Source: Streptomyces sp. NBC_01571
Lineage (GTDB): Bacteria > Actinomycetota > Actinomycetes > Streptomycetales > Streptomycetaceae
DNA: 64,000 nucleotides
Direction of reading: 5' to 3'
Assembly: GCF_026339875.1 (NCBI RefSeq)
Contig: NZ_JAPEPZ010000001.1
Location: 9,548,001-9,612,000, forward strand
The position numbers and the translations under genes are program-made. Shown in pieces: positions 52,423 to 61,337 of the stretch. Under the pieces are notes generated by a model. That model ran no database searches. It saw only the letters and a program-made list of their open reading frames with translations, and was not told the DNA's origin. The number at the start of each line of letters is the position of its first letter. The stretch's first letter is position 1.

Positions 52423-53712
52423 TCACGCGGGCCCGGTGGAACTCTCCGGCGGTGGCAGCAGGGACTCCCGGACCTTGGGGAGGACGGTGGTGACGTAGTC
52501 CTCGACGGCCGTGTCCAGTCCGATGTCGTGCTGGGCGCGCTCGGACAGGTACCAACGGTGTTCGAGCAGCTCGTGGTAGATCTCCGCGGGGTCCATGGAG
52601 CCGCGCAGGTCCGGCGGTACGGCGCGGACGGTGGGCCGGAAGACGTCGCGCACCCAGCGGTGGGCGAGCACCTCGGGGCGCGCCGCCCGGGGGTACCCAC
52701 CGCCCGGGTAGGGCGACGAGCTCGCGGAATCGTCTTCGGGGGCGTGGTCGTCCTGGGTGGCCATCCAGCTCTCCAGGTCGTTCAGCAGCCGGCGGGCCTG
52801 GTTCTCCTCCGCGTCGAGCCCGGTCAGCCGCAGCAGCTGGCGCTGGTGGTGGCCCGCGTCGACGACCTTGGGGACGAAGGTGACCGTGTCCCCGTTCGAG
52901 GAGTGCGCTATCTGCATCTCGGCGACATCGAAACCGAGGTCGTTCAGGCGCCGGATGCGGCGGTCGATGTAGTGGTGCTTGCCCGCCGGGTACACGGAGG
53001 TCCGGGTCAGCTCCTCCCACAGGCTCCGGTAGCGCGCGCAGATCTCCCTGCCGAAGTCGATCGGGTCGACGGAGGGGTGCAGCGCCCCGGCCGCCTCCAG
53101 GTCCAGCAGCTCACCGCTGATGTTGACGCGGGCGAGATCGAGGTCGTACTCCCGCTGCCCGTCGCTCAGCCGGGGGTGCAGCTCGCCGGTCTCGGCGTCC
53201 ACCAGATAGGCCGCGTACGCTCCGGCGTCCCGTCGGAAGAGCGTGTTGGACAGCGAGCAGTCGCCCCACGCGAACCCGGCCAGATGCAGCCGCACCAGGA
53301 GCACCGCCAGCGCGTCCATCAGCCGGTGCATGGTCGCGGGCCGCATGGTCGTCTCGAACATCGACCGGTAGGGCATCGAGCCGCCCAGGTGCCGGGTGAT
53401 GAGGACGGACTCCAGCGGGCCGCCGTCGGCGTCGGTGCGCCCGGTGACCACGGCGAGCGGGTCCACCGCCGGGATGGAGAGCCGGTCCAGGCCGCGCAGC
53501 ATCTCGTACTCGCGCAGGGCGGGGCGCTCGGCGAGCTCCTTGACCGCCACCACCTCGTTCCCGGCGCGCGCGTAGCGCACCACGTGCCGGGAGATGCCGC
53601 GCGGCAGCGGCACCAGGTGGTGCTCGGGCCATTCCTCCAGCGGCAGCTGCCAGGGCAGTTCGAGCAGGAGCGCGGGGTGCTCCGGGTTGGTGGCGCTGAT
53701 CTGCAAAGCCAT
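52423..53712 (-). CDS. DUF4032 protein with lipopolysaccharide-kinase-like fold
   Basis: 429 residues. The N-terminal ~250 residues resemble a Kdo/WaaP-type kinase: VVAVKELAERPALREYEMLRGLDRLSIPAV, MDALAVLLVRLHLAGFAWGDCSLSNTLFRRDAGAYAAYLVDAETGE (catalytic-loop-like WGDCSLSNT and a VDAE in the DFG position). The C-terminal DUF4032 part contains HRWVRDVFRPTV and LEHRWYLSERAQHDIG. Substrate unknown. It lies 118 nt upstream of the REC-FAD operon on the same strand and may be co-regulated. Confidence 0.88.
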   Translation of the reverse strand: MALQISATNPEHPALLLELPWQLPLEEWPEHHLVPLPRGISRHVVRYARAGNEVVAVKELAERPALREYEMLRGLDRLSIPAVDPLAVVTGRTDADGGPLESVLITRHLGGSMPYRSMFETTMRPATMHRLMDALAVLLVRLHLAGFAWGDCSLSNTLFRRDAGAYAAYLVDAETGELHPRLSDGQREYDLDLARVNISGELLDLEAAGALHPSVDPIDFGREICARYRSLWEELTRTSVYPAGKHHYIDRRIRRLNDLGFDVAEMQIAHSSNGDTVTFVPKVVDAGHHQRQLLRLTGLDAEENQARRLLNDLESWMATQDDHAPEDDSASSSPYPGGGYPRAARPEVLAHRWVRDVFRPTVRAVPPDLRGSMDPAEIYHELLEHRWYLSERAQHDIGLDTAVEDYVTTVLPKVRESLLPPPESSTGPA

Positions 53713-53761
53713 CGGCGGACTGCCCTCACCTCGGAGTCGAACGTGTACCTGCTTCCAGCAT

Positions 53762-54472
53762 CTACGAATGATCGCCGAGGCGGAAGACGCGCCGTGCGTT
53801 GCCCGACAGGAACAGCTCGGTGGTCTCCTCGTCGAGGCCCAGCTCGGAGAGGTGCTCCAGCGCCCGACTCGGCGTGATCATGGGGTAGTTGCTGCCGAAG
53901 AGGACCTTCCGCCGCCCCCGGCCACGCAGATAGGCGACCCGCTCGGGCGGGAAGCGGCGGGCGGTGTAGGCGCTGGTGTCGATGTACACGTGGGCGTGCT
54001 TGTCGGAGACAGCGATCATCTCCGTGCTCCAGGGGTAGCCGATGTGCCCGCACACGATGGTGAGTTCGGGGAAGTCCAGCGCGACCTGGTCGATGTACGG
54101 GATGGGCCGGCCGGTCTCGGAGGGGCGCAGCGGCCCGGTGTGCCCGACCTGGGTGCAGAACGGGACGCCGAGCTCGACGCAGGCCGCGTACAGCGGGTAG
54201 TAGAGCCGGTCGGTGGGCGGCAGCTGCCACAGCCACGGCGCGATCGGCAGGGCCACGAAGCCCAGCTCCTCGACGGCCCGGCGCGGCTCGCGCACGGCCG
54301 GGACCGGTTTCGCCAGGTCCACCCCCGCGACCCCGCGGAGGTCGCCGACTTCGTCGCCAGGTCCGAAGGACGGCTGCGGGTGAGGAGCCCGCATGAGCGG
54401 CCGCGCGACACCACCCCGCGATTCGAGTGGCGGCACCGGCAAGACGACGGCTGGGGCTGGAGCGTCGCCCAC
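53762..54472 (-). pseudogene. Amidohydrolase-2 family protein, 5'-truncated
   Basis: From about 54370 leftward it matches the metal-dependent amidohydrolase/decarboxylase fold: GVAGVDLAKPVPAVREPRRAVEELGFVALPIAPWLWQLPPTDRLYYPLYAACVELGVPFCTQVGHTGP, LTIVCGHIGYPW (metal His), VYIDTSAYTARRFP and KVLFGSNYPMITP (active-site Asp normally here replaced by N). The initial ~80 residues with the HxH metal motif are missing; the first 40 codons are unrelated. The 5' part was probably lost when the adjacent foreign segment arrived. Confidence 0.7.
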
Positions 54473-54886
54473 ACCGTCGAGGGCCCATGCTCAGGCTGCT
54501 GCCCACGGGAGTCCCTACGGGCCTGCCCGCGCTGGGGAGGACGTCTCCACCGCGACCCCGCCATCCTCGATGACGGCCTGGGCGAGGCGCTGTACTGCCG
54601 GCAGGAACGGATCGTCTTGAGGGTGTGCCCGACGAGGAGTACGGCGAAGGTCTGCTCGGTGACGATCATCCGCCTGACCTCATCATCTTCTCCGTAGGGC
54701 TGGAGGGCGGTGATGGGGTCGTGGCAGGCGTCGGCTGATGCGAGGGTGAGGGCTTCACTCGAGGTCGGCGGCAGTCGTGGTGGGTGTCGAGGTTCGCGAC
54801 GTGCCCCATTTGGCCGTATTGACGTGTCGGACGGCGCGGTGCGGCGTTAGTCGTGCATGAGCAGAAGTCGCAGGTTGCGGGATCTG
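54473..54886. other. Decayed segment without a clear gene
   Basis: Minus-strand reading near 54560-54669 starts MIVTEQTFAVLLVGHTLKTI and soon breaks. The sequence looks like debris of a small mobile or phage gene set; nothing firmer can be said. Confidence 0.3.
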
Positions 54887-55075
54887 TCAGGGCCTCAGGC
54901 GTTCGACCAGTTGCGTTCGCAGTTGGCTCGTGCCGCTGCCGGGGTGGCCAGGGAGAAGGCGCCTCGGCAGATGCCAGTCGAGTCGGCGCTTGGTCCGACG
55001 CATGCGGAGCCGGATGACATCCGGGGTGAGGCGGGTCCGCCACCGTCGAGCTGAGGTCTTCACGTCGTCCGCCAT
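54887..55075 (-). CDS. Small basic phage-like protein, possibly broken
   Basis: 62 residues: MADDVKTSARRWRTRLTPDVIRLRMRRTKRRLDWHLPRRLLPGH. Starts 10 nt after the stop of the next broken gene, as in compact phage cassettes. Strongly basic; a frameshift after LPRR would give a different tail (AFSLATPAAARANCERNWSNA). No family assigned. Confidence 0.35.
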   Translation of the reverse strand: MADDVKTSARRWRTRLTPDVIRLRMRRTKRRLDWHLPRRLLPGHPGSGTSQLRTQLVERLRP

Positions 55076-55085
55076 AGCGGTGCCA

Positions 55086-55565
55086 CTACCGGCGGACGGG
55101 CGCAGGGAGTCGCCGGACGGTCGTGGTGCAGTCGCCGTAGAGACGCCCGGAAGCGTCGTCGGAGTCGCACGTCGGGCAGGCTCGCGGTGGTGCTGCTTTC
55201 TCGGCCTGCTTCAGGCGCGTGCCGAGGGTGACGATGCCGCCGTGGAGGTCGTCGAGTTCGGCGGGGAGGATGACGCCGCGTCGGGCACGGTCGACGAGGT
55301 GGAGGAGGTGCTGCTCCGTCACGGCGGTGCGGTCGGGCACGCGCTGTCCCGGCTGTCGTCGGCGAGCCGGTTGAGGATGCCCTGTACTGGTCCACCAGCT
55401 CGGGGACGTCGGTCCAGTTGGCGCCCATCGGAGGAGCGGACGGCCGTCCTCGGGCCGCCCCCAAGGGGCCTTGGCGCGGTCGGCTGCCGACTGTGCGAGG
55501 TCCGCCGACAGCGGGACACCGGTCCTAGCGACCTGGTCGGCGAGAGTCGGATCGAGGATGCTCAT
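55086..55565 (-). pseudogene. Phage/ICE-type protein with zinc-ribbon-like tail, frameshifted
   Basis: MSILDPTLADQVARTGVPLSADLAQSAADRAKAPWGRPEDG, then by frame changes DVPELVDQY, ILNRLADDSRDS, and VTEQHLLHLVDRARRGVILPAELDDLHGGIVTLGTRLKQAEKAAPPRACPTCDSDDASGRLYGDCTTTVRRL. A helical body followed by a CPTC..C motif. Typical of small accessory genes on Streptomyces phages and integrative elements. At least two indels. Confidence 0.5.
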
Positions 55566-55569
55566 CGAG

Positions 55570-56053
55570 TTACCGCCGCAGCCTCGGCCGGCGTCGGAAT
55601 CCGCGCTCGATGCGGAACTCGGCGATGGCCTTCTCGCAGCACGCGGCTCACCCTCGACGGTGTGCTCGTCCTGCCGGTACGAGGGGGCGCCCGCCCACGA
55701 GGCGGTCAGCACTTCCCACCCGAGGTCGCACCGCGAGCACACGTGGGCCTCCGTGCAGTCGACCCGTCCGCTCTTCACGTGCGGGTGGCGCAGCGGCGCG
55801 GCGAGCATCGACTCGCAGCGCGCCTTGTAGGCGCCGTCGATGCCCTGGCTGGCCATGCGATCGCTGACCGTCATGCCACTGCCGAGGTCACCGAGGCGGC
55901 GCGGGGTGACCGTGATCCCGAAGGGCGCGCCATCGAGTTCGCCGTCGAGGCCCTGTCGCCCAGGTCGAATCCGAGGGCCCTGCGGGGGATGCGTGGTGAG
56001 CGGGGCGCGATCTCGATGATCACACGCCAGTCGTCGCGGAAGGCGAGCTGCAT
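55570..56053 (-). pseudogene. Phage/ICE-type protein, frameshifted
   Basis: MQLAFRDDWRVIIEIAPRSPRIPRRALGFDLGDR, then another frame: LDGELDGAPFGITVTPRRLGDLGSGMTVSDRMASQGIDGAYKARCESMLAAPLRHPHVKSGRVDCTEAHVCSRCDLGWEVLTASWAG, then a second shift to CCEKAIAEFRIERGFRRRPRLRR and TAA at 55570. A CSRC zinc-like pair is visible. GAGG precedes the ATG at 56053. Same decayed cassette as the next gene, 5 nt downstream. Confidence 0.5.
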
Positions 56054-56146
56054 CCGGATGCCTCGTTCGCGGTCGCAGCCGCCTCCAGCAGGAGTCCATG
56101 ACTAAGCGATTGCTTACCCGACCCTAGGGGGTGGCCCCCCGCACGG

Positions 56147-57034
56147 CTACCCCGACACGGCGTCGACGAGGGCTCCGAGCGCGGCGGCGAGGCGCCCGAG
56201 CCCTGGGCCGGCCGGGCCGCCGGGCTCGCTCATGTACGTGTCCCGCCGGATCTCCACCATCAGTGACATGACCCGTGGATCCTCGCCGTGGAAGCGCAGC
56301 GGCACGTAGGCGCCGGAGAACGGGCTGTCGATCCCCACGGTCCCGACGCCCTCGAACGCCTTCCTGGCGTGCTCCACCAGCCCGGCGGGTGTGTGGAAGT
56401 CGTCGGTGCCCAGGCAGACCGGTGGACGCGGTCCCTCGCCGTGCAGTTCGTACGGCAGCCTGGCCGTCGGATACGAATGGACGTCGATCACCACGGCCCG
56501 CCCGGTGACGGCCAGCCGGTCGGCCACGGCGGCGGTCATCGCCTCCGCGTACCGGCGGAAGTAGCGCGCGATCAGCGGCGCCGGGTCGACGTCGGCCGGG
56601 CGCAGCGGGGCGCCGTGTGTCGTGCGGGTGTAGACCGCGCCCATGCCGACGGCCAGCATCTCCTCGCGCTCGTCGGGAAAGCGCTCGGGATCGACCACCA
56701 GACGGGACAGGCGGTTCACGAACCGCCACGGAGTGACGCCGGCCGCCCGCGCCGCCGCCTCGGCGAGCTCCGCGGTGTGCGCGTCCGTGATGTGGTCCAA
56801 CTCGCCTTCCAGTGCCGGGTCGTCGAGCGTGATGCCTGCGCGGACCTGCAACGGTATGTGCCGCGACGAGTGCGGGACGTGCAGGACGACGGGGGAGGTG
56901 TCGGCGCCGGGCAGCAGCTCGAAGGAGTCGGCGTTCGCGGAAGGGGTGTTCCTGGAAGGGCCGTTCGCGGCAGCGGCGTTCGTGGAGGAGGGGTTCGCGG
57001 GGGCGCGGTTGGTGGCGGCGGGGTTCTCGTTCAC
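56147..57034 (-). CDS. N-formylglutamate amidohydrolase
   Basis: 295 residues. Family motifs: VVLHVPHSSRHIPLQ near residue 45-60, LDHITDAHTAELAEAAARAAGVTPWRFVNRLSRLVVDPERF, VVIDVHSYPTARLPYE, VCLGTDDFHTP, and PFSGAYVPLRFHGEDPRVMSLMVEIRRDTYM. The first ~35 residues are Asn/Ala/Pro/Ser-rich low complexity. The enzyme releases glutamate from N-formylglutamate at the end of histidine degradation; no other hut genes are nearby. GTG start, only weakly supported (GGGG immediately before). It lies 34 nt downstream of the Crp-like gene. Confidence 0.85.
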   Translation of the reverse strand: MNENPAATNRAPANPSSTNAAAANGPSRNTPSANADSFELLPGADTSPVVLHVPHSSRHIPLQVRAGITLDDPALEGELDHITDAHTAELAEAAARAAGVTPWRFVNRLSRLVVDPERFPDEREEMLAVGMGAVYTRTTHGAPLRPADVDPAPLIARYFRRYAEAMTAAVADRLAVTGRAVVIDVHSYPTARLPYELHGEGPRPPVCLGTDDFHTPAGLVEHARKAFEGVGTVGIDSPFSGAYVPLRFHGEDPRVMSLMVEIRRDTYMSEPGGPAGPGLGRLAAALGALVDAVSG

Positions 57035-57068
57035 CCCTTATTCCTATCGCAGCCCGGGGAACCCCGTC

Positions 57069-57527
57069 TCAGCGCAGTCCGCCGCCTCCGTGGCGCGCGT
57101 AGTGCTCGATCAGCGCCGCCCGCGTCGTTTCGAGCCGGTGGGCGAGGATCGCCGCGATCGTCCGGGTCAGCGACAGCTCCAGCGCCGGATCCTTCGCGCA
57201 GAGTCCGCGCACCTGCCCGGCGTCGAACTCGTAGGCGCGCACCGGGCTGAACGCCTCCGCGCCGAAGTCCCAGTGGTGCGGTGGGAACAGCCACGACCAG
57301 CCGAGCAGATCGCCCGGTCCCAGCGTGGCCACGGAGATGCGCCGCTCCCCGACGACCTGTTGGTACAGCGAGACGGTTCCCGAGCGGACCACCCAGAAAC
57401 GGTCCGCGGTTCCCCCCGCCTCGAAGATCTTTCCGTCCGCCGGGAAGGAGACTTCCTGGGCCACGGTCATCAGCCGTTCACGGTGTTCGGCGGAGAGGGC
57501 GGGCAGCAGCCGCAGGGCAGTGGGCAT
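57069..57527 (-). CDS. Stand-alone Crp/Fnr-type cyclic-nucleotide-binding domain protein
   Basis: 152 residues, consisting of the sensor jelly-roll only: LPALSAEHRERLMTVAQEVSFPADGKIFEAGGTADRFWVVRSGTVSLYQQ, RRISVATLGPGDLLGWSWLFPPHHWDFGAEAFSPVRAYEFDAGQVRGLC, and a dimer helix. No HTH follows. The arginine that contacts phosphate in true cAMP-binding domains is not obvious (GWSWLF in place of GELAL), so it may bind another ligand. ATG 57527 has an ideal GGAGG 6 nt upstream. Same strand as the amidohydrolase gene. Confidence 0.85.
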   Translation of the reverse strand: MPTALRLLPALSAEHRERLMTVAQEVSFPADGKIFEAGGTADRFWVVRSGTVSLYQQVVGERRISVATLGPGDLLGWSWLFPPHHWDFGAEAFSPVRAYEFDAGQVRGLCAKDPALELSLTRTIAAILAHRLETTRAALIEHYARHGGGGLR

Positions 57528-57720
57528 CGCGGACCTCCATCGCACCGCCGCAGGACCACGCGGGCTCGGCGGCGCTGTCGTGCCGGTGGTATACCGTCAC
57601 CCTCCATTGGAGCCGGATCCGCCGCATTCGTCTCGTCGGGGGACTCCGGTGACCGACAGTGGCGCCGCGGCACCCGGAGCAGGCGCAGTCCTCCGGGCCG
57701 TCCGCCCGCTCGTCGCGAGG

Positions 57721-60429
57721 TCAGGGCATGGGCAGCTCGGCCCAGATCACCTTGCCGGCGAGCGTATAGCGCGTTCCCCAGCGCTCGGCGAGCTGGGCCA
57801 CCAGGAAAAGGCCGCGCCCGCCCTCGTCCGTGCCCGCCGCGTAGCGCAGCCGGGGCGAGGTGCTGCTGCCGTCGAAGACCTCGCAGATCAGGCTGTGGTC
57901 GCGCAGCACGCGGACCTGAATGGGGCCGCTGCCGTAGCGGAGCGCGTTGGTGACCAGCTCGCTCAGGATCAGCTCCGTACTGAACGCCAGCTCTTCGAGA
58001 CCCCACTCCGCGAGCTGACGGGTGACCGCGGCGCGCACCTCGCCGACGGCCACCGGATCGGACGGGACCTGCCATTCGGCGATGTGGTCGGCGTCGAGCA
58101 CCCGTGTGTCGGCGACGATCAGGGCGATGTCGTCGCTGGGCCGGGCGGGCAGCAGGGCGTCGAGCACGGCCCGGCAGGTGTCCTCCGGGGAGCGGCGGCC
58201 CGTCGCGGTGAGGGCGGTGCGCAGCAGCTCCAGGCCGGCGTCGATGTCCCGGTCGCGGTCCTCGACGAGCCCGTCCGTGTAGAGCACCAGACGGCTGCCC
58301 TCCTCCAGCTTGAGCTCGGCCGTGTCGAACGGCAGGCCGCCCACCCCCAGTGGGGGACCGGCCGGCACCTCGGGGAACTCGACGCTGCCGTCGGGCCGGA
58401 CCAGCGCGGGCGGCGGATGCCCGGCCCGGGCCACGGTGCAGAGCCGGGACGACGGGTCGTAGATGGCGTACAGGCAGGTGGCGCCCGTGATCGCGGCGCT
58501 GCTCTCCTCCGTCGCCTCGTCCAGGTCGATGCGGGCGACCAGCTCGTCGAGGAGACCGAGGATCTCGTCGGGCGGCAGGTCCAGGGAGGAGAAGTTGTGG
58601 ACCGCGGTACGCAGCCGGCCCATCGTGGCCGCGGCGTGCAGCCCGTGGCCCACGACGTCACCCACGACCACGGCTACACGTGCGCCGGACAGCGGCAGGA
58701 CGTCGAACCAGTCGCCGCCCACCCCGGCCTGCGCCGGGAGGTAGCGGTAGGCGATGTCCAGGGCGCTCTGCGCGGGCAGGTTGCGCGGCAGCAGGCTGCG
58801 CTGGAGCGTCACGGCCATGTTGTGCTCGCGGGTGTAGCGGCGCGCGTTGTCGATGGAGACGGCGGCACGCGCGACCAGCTCCTCGGCGAGGGCGAGCTCC
58901 TCCTCGTCGAACGGTTCCGGCTTCTCGGAGCGCCAGAAGTTGACCACGCCCATCGCCAGCGGGCCCACCCGCAGCGGAACGGTGATCAGCGAGTGGATGC
59001 CGTACTCCACGACCTGGGTGGTGCGCCGGAGGTCCTGGGCGAGCCAGCCGGGGGCCTCGTCCAGCTCGGGCTCGACGACGGCCTCACCGGTGCGCAGACT
59101 GTGGGCCTGTGGCGAGGTGGCGACGAACCGGATGTGCTCGCCCACCGGGTACAGGGGGGCGTTGTCGCGGATGCCGCTGAACGCCGTACGGCGCACGTCG
59201 GTGCCCGCTTCCGGATCCTCACCGTTCAGTACCGAGTCGGCCAGGTCCACCGTGACGAAGTCCGCGAACCGCGGCACGGCCACCTCGGCCAGCGCCTCGG
59301 CGGTGCGGGTCACGTCCAGGCTCGTACCGATGCCCACCCCGATGTCGTACAGCAGCTTCAGCCGCTCCCGTGCCACCTCGGCCCTGCCGGACAGCGCGCT
59401 CAGCTCGGTCGAGTCGCGCAGTGTCGCGACGCTGCCGGGCGGGCCGCCCTGGAGGTCCGTGGGTCGCTGGTTGATGGCCAGCAGCCGGTCCCCGACCAGG
59501 TGCACCTCGTCCGTGACGACGCGTCCCGACGACAGCAGCGCGGCGGTGTCCGGGTCGAGACCGAGGTCGAGGACATGCCGTCCCTCGGCGTCGTGGGGCA
59601 GATCCAGCAGCCGCTGCGCCTCGTCGTTGGCGAGCAGCAGCCGGCCCTCTCCGCCGGCGATGATCACTCCCTCCCGGACGGCGTGCAGCACCGCGTCGTG
59701 GTGCTCGTACATCCGGGTCATCTCGTACGGGCCGAGGCCACGCGTCTGGCGCAGCAGCCGTCGGCTCACGAGCGCCGTCCCCGCCGTGGCCAGGGCGAGC
59801 GCGGCGGCCGCGGCGGCGAGGACGAGGGGCAGCTGCCGGTTGGCGACACCGCCCACGTTCGCCGTCGTGATGCCGGCCGACACCAGCCCCACGACCTTGC
59901 CGCCGGGTTCCTTGACGGGAACCACGGCCTGGACCAGCTGTCCGATGGTGCCGTTGATCTCCTCGACGCTGGTGCGGCCGTGCTGGGCGGGGGCGAGGTT
60001 CCCGACGAAGTTCTTGCCGATCCGGTCCGGCTTGGGGTGGGTGTAGCGGATCCCTTCGGTGTTCATCACGACGATGAAGTCCACACGGGACGCCCTGCGG
60101 GCGGCCTCGGCCCGCGTCTGCAGCGCCGCCGTGGGGTCGGCGCTCCTCAGCGCCTCGCGGGTGCCGGGTGAGTTCGCGAAGGTCTCGGCGACGGCCAGTG
60201 AACGGTTGCGGGCCTCCTGCGTGCTGTCGTGCCGCACCTGCAGCACCAGCGCGACCACCGCGGAGACGACCAGCAGCAGCACGATGACCACTTGCAGGAG
60301 GAACACCTGGCCCGCGACGCTGCGTCCGCTCAGCGCCGACCGCAGCATCGCCACCCGCCCGGTCCGCTCGCGCGGCCCTGCGGGGCGAGGGGTCGACCGA
60401 GACCGGGATCGACCCAATAGTCGGACCAT
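57721..60429 (-). CDS. Transmembrane sensor PP2C phosphatase (CHASE-like/PAS/GAF/SpoIIE/HATPase)
   Basis: About 902 residues from ATG 60429 (ATG 60348 possible). Membrane helix VFLLQVVIVLLLVVSAVVALVL, an external ~130-residue sensor (FIVVMNTEGIRYTHPKPDRIGKNFVG, as in citrate/DcuS-type PAS sensors), second helix VLAAAAAALALATAG, then PAS (~235-330), GAF (~345-500), SpoIIE PP2C (~520-720; VGGDWFDVLPLSGARVAVVVGDVVGHG, LVLYTDGLVEDRD) and a C-terminal RsbW-like HATPase (SELVTNALRYG, GGRGLFLVAQLA). The full set combines input, phosphatase and kinase modules for partner switching in one protein. Monocistronic; divergent from a small gene. Confidence 0.92.
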   Translation of the reverse strand: MVRLLGRSRSRSTPRPAGPRERTGRVAMLRSALSGRSVAGQVFLLQVVIVLLLVVSAVVALVLQVRHDSTQEARNRSLAVAETFANSPGTREALRSADPTAALQTRAEAARRASRVDFIVVMNTEGIRYTHPKPDRIGKNFVGNLAPAQHGRTSVEEINGTIGQLVQAVVPVKEPGGKVVGLVSAGITTANVGGVANRQLPLVLAAAAAALALATAGTALVSRRLLRQTRGLGPYEMTRMYEHHDAVLHAVREGVIIAGGEGRLLLANDEAQRLLDLPHDAEGRHVLDLGLDPDTAALLSSGRVVTDEVHLVGDRLLAINQRPTDLQGGPPGSVATLRDSTELSALSGRAEVARERLKLLYDIGVGIGTSLDVTRTAEALAEVAVPRFADFVTVDLADSVLNGEDPEAGTDVRRTAFSGIRDNAPLYPVGEHIRFVATSPQAHSLRTGEAVVEPELDEAPGWLAQDLRRTTQVVEYGIHSLITVPLRVGPLAMGVVNFWRSEKPEPFDEEELALAEELVARAAVSIDNARRYTREHNMAVTLQRSLLPRNLPAQSALDIAYRYLPAQAGVGGDWFDVLPLSGARVAVVVGDVVGHGLHAAATMGRLRTAVHNFSSLDLPPDEILGLLDELVARIDLDEATEESSAAITGATCLYAIYDPSSRLCTVARAGHPPPALVRPDGSVEFPEVPAGPPLGVGGLPFDTAELKLEEGSRLVLYTDGLVEDRDRDIDAGLELLRTALTATGRRSPEDTCRAVLDALLPARPSDDIALIVADTRVLDADHIAEWQVPSDPVAVGEVRAAVTRQLAEWGLEELAFSTELILSELVTNALRYGSGPIQVRVLRDHSLICEVFDGSSTSPRLRYAAGTDEGGRGLFLVAQLAERWGTRYTLAGKVIWAELPMP

Positions 60430-60607
60430 GTGCCTATGTCTACACTGCGCGGCGCCCTGAGGCGAGAGACGTCGCACGGTGCGAGGGGGCGTCCGATACG
60501 GGCCGCACAGCCGGGACCTCCGGCGCGTGGTGCCGGGCGGAGCATCTGGCCGCATCATGGAGGGAAGTCATTTGCCCGCATTTGTATCTCGGGCGCGGGA
60601 GGCCATG

Positions 60608-60844
60608 ATGCATACCCCGGACCGCTACCGGTTGAGCTTCACCCACCAGGAATCAGGTGTCGGCGTCATCACGGACGAGGTGGTCGTCGAACGCACCGCC
60701 ACCCTCGGGCCGGGCGGAAACCCGGTGTACTCCGATCCCACCGGCATACTCCGCGCCGAGATCAGCTCGGCGGGAGAGGTGCGGATGCTGGCCAGTGGCG
60801 GCTACCAGTCGCCGGTGTCACCCACCGCCGAACCGCTTCCCTGA
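60608..60844 (+). CDS. Small hypothetical protein, DUF6296-like
   Basis: 78 residues: MHTPDRYRLSFTHQESGVGVITDEVVVERTATLGPGGNPVYSDPTGILRAEISSAGEVRMLA, mostly beta-strand. The VYSDPTGILRAEIS pattern recalls Streptomyces DUF6296 proteins. ATG 60608 sits 5 nt from GGGAGG, better than the ATG at 60605. Divergent from the large phosphatase gene. Confidence 0.65.
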   Translation: MHTPDRYRLSFTHQESGVGVITDEVVVERTATLGPGGNPVYSDPTGILRAEISSAGEVRMLASGGYQSPVSPTAEPLP

Positions 60845-60897
60845 GCGACGCTCCCGGACCACCCGCCCCGCCCCGGCCCACGGGTGCGGGGCGTGCT

Positions 60898-60943
60898 GGC
60901 GGGCCGGGCCTGTACGGCTTGGCGGGCCGGGCCTGTACGGCCT
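60898..60943. repeat. 23-bp tandem duplication
   Basis: GGCGGGCCGGGCCTGTACGG plus CTT, followed directly by the same 23 bases with one change. Downstream of the small hypothetical gene, in a 490-bp gene-free stretch (60845-61337). Confidence 0.7.
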
Positions 60944-61247
60944 GGCGCGGGGCGCGAGCATGCCGGTCAGTGAGCTGAACGTGCGCACACCGCACACCGC
61001 ATGCCGCGCACCCGCACATCGCACGCCGCCGCACGCCGGTCTGACGGCTGACTGTGCGCGCGCCCCGCACCGCTCACCAAGGGGACGGGGCTCCCGCGAC
61101 CCCGTCATCGCGCGACCCCGTCCCGGACCGTCGGCGGGGCGAAGGCCGTGGCCGACACCCAGGCACCGGGTGCCGCACCGGGCGGCGGCCACGCCAGCAC
61201 GCCAGGGTGCAGGTTGCCACCGAGGTGCCCGCGACCCCCGCCGCTCC

Positions 61248-61323
61248 CACCGCCCCGAATCGTGAACACCGGCGGCAGGCGGCTCCACCGCCCCGAATCG
61301 TGAACACCGGCGACAGGCGGGCC
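61248..61323. repeat. 38-bp tandem duplication containing GTGAACAC
   Basis: CACCGCCCCGAATCGTGAAC begins each of two near-identical 38-base units, adjacent and head to tail, ending 15 bases before the stop of the VOC gene. It is between convergent genes; function unknown. Confidence 0.65.
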
Positions 61324-61337
61324 CCGCCGCCCCGCGT

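Noticed and set aside
57325..60171. Long plus-strand open frame opposite the SpoIIE phosphatase
   Set aside because: Antisense shadow of a gene with complete PP2C, GAF and ATPase motifs.
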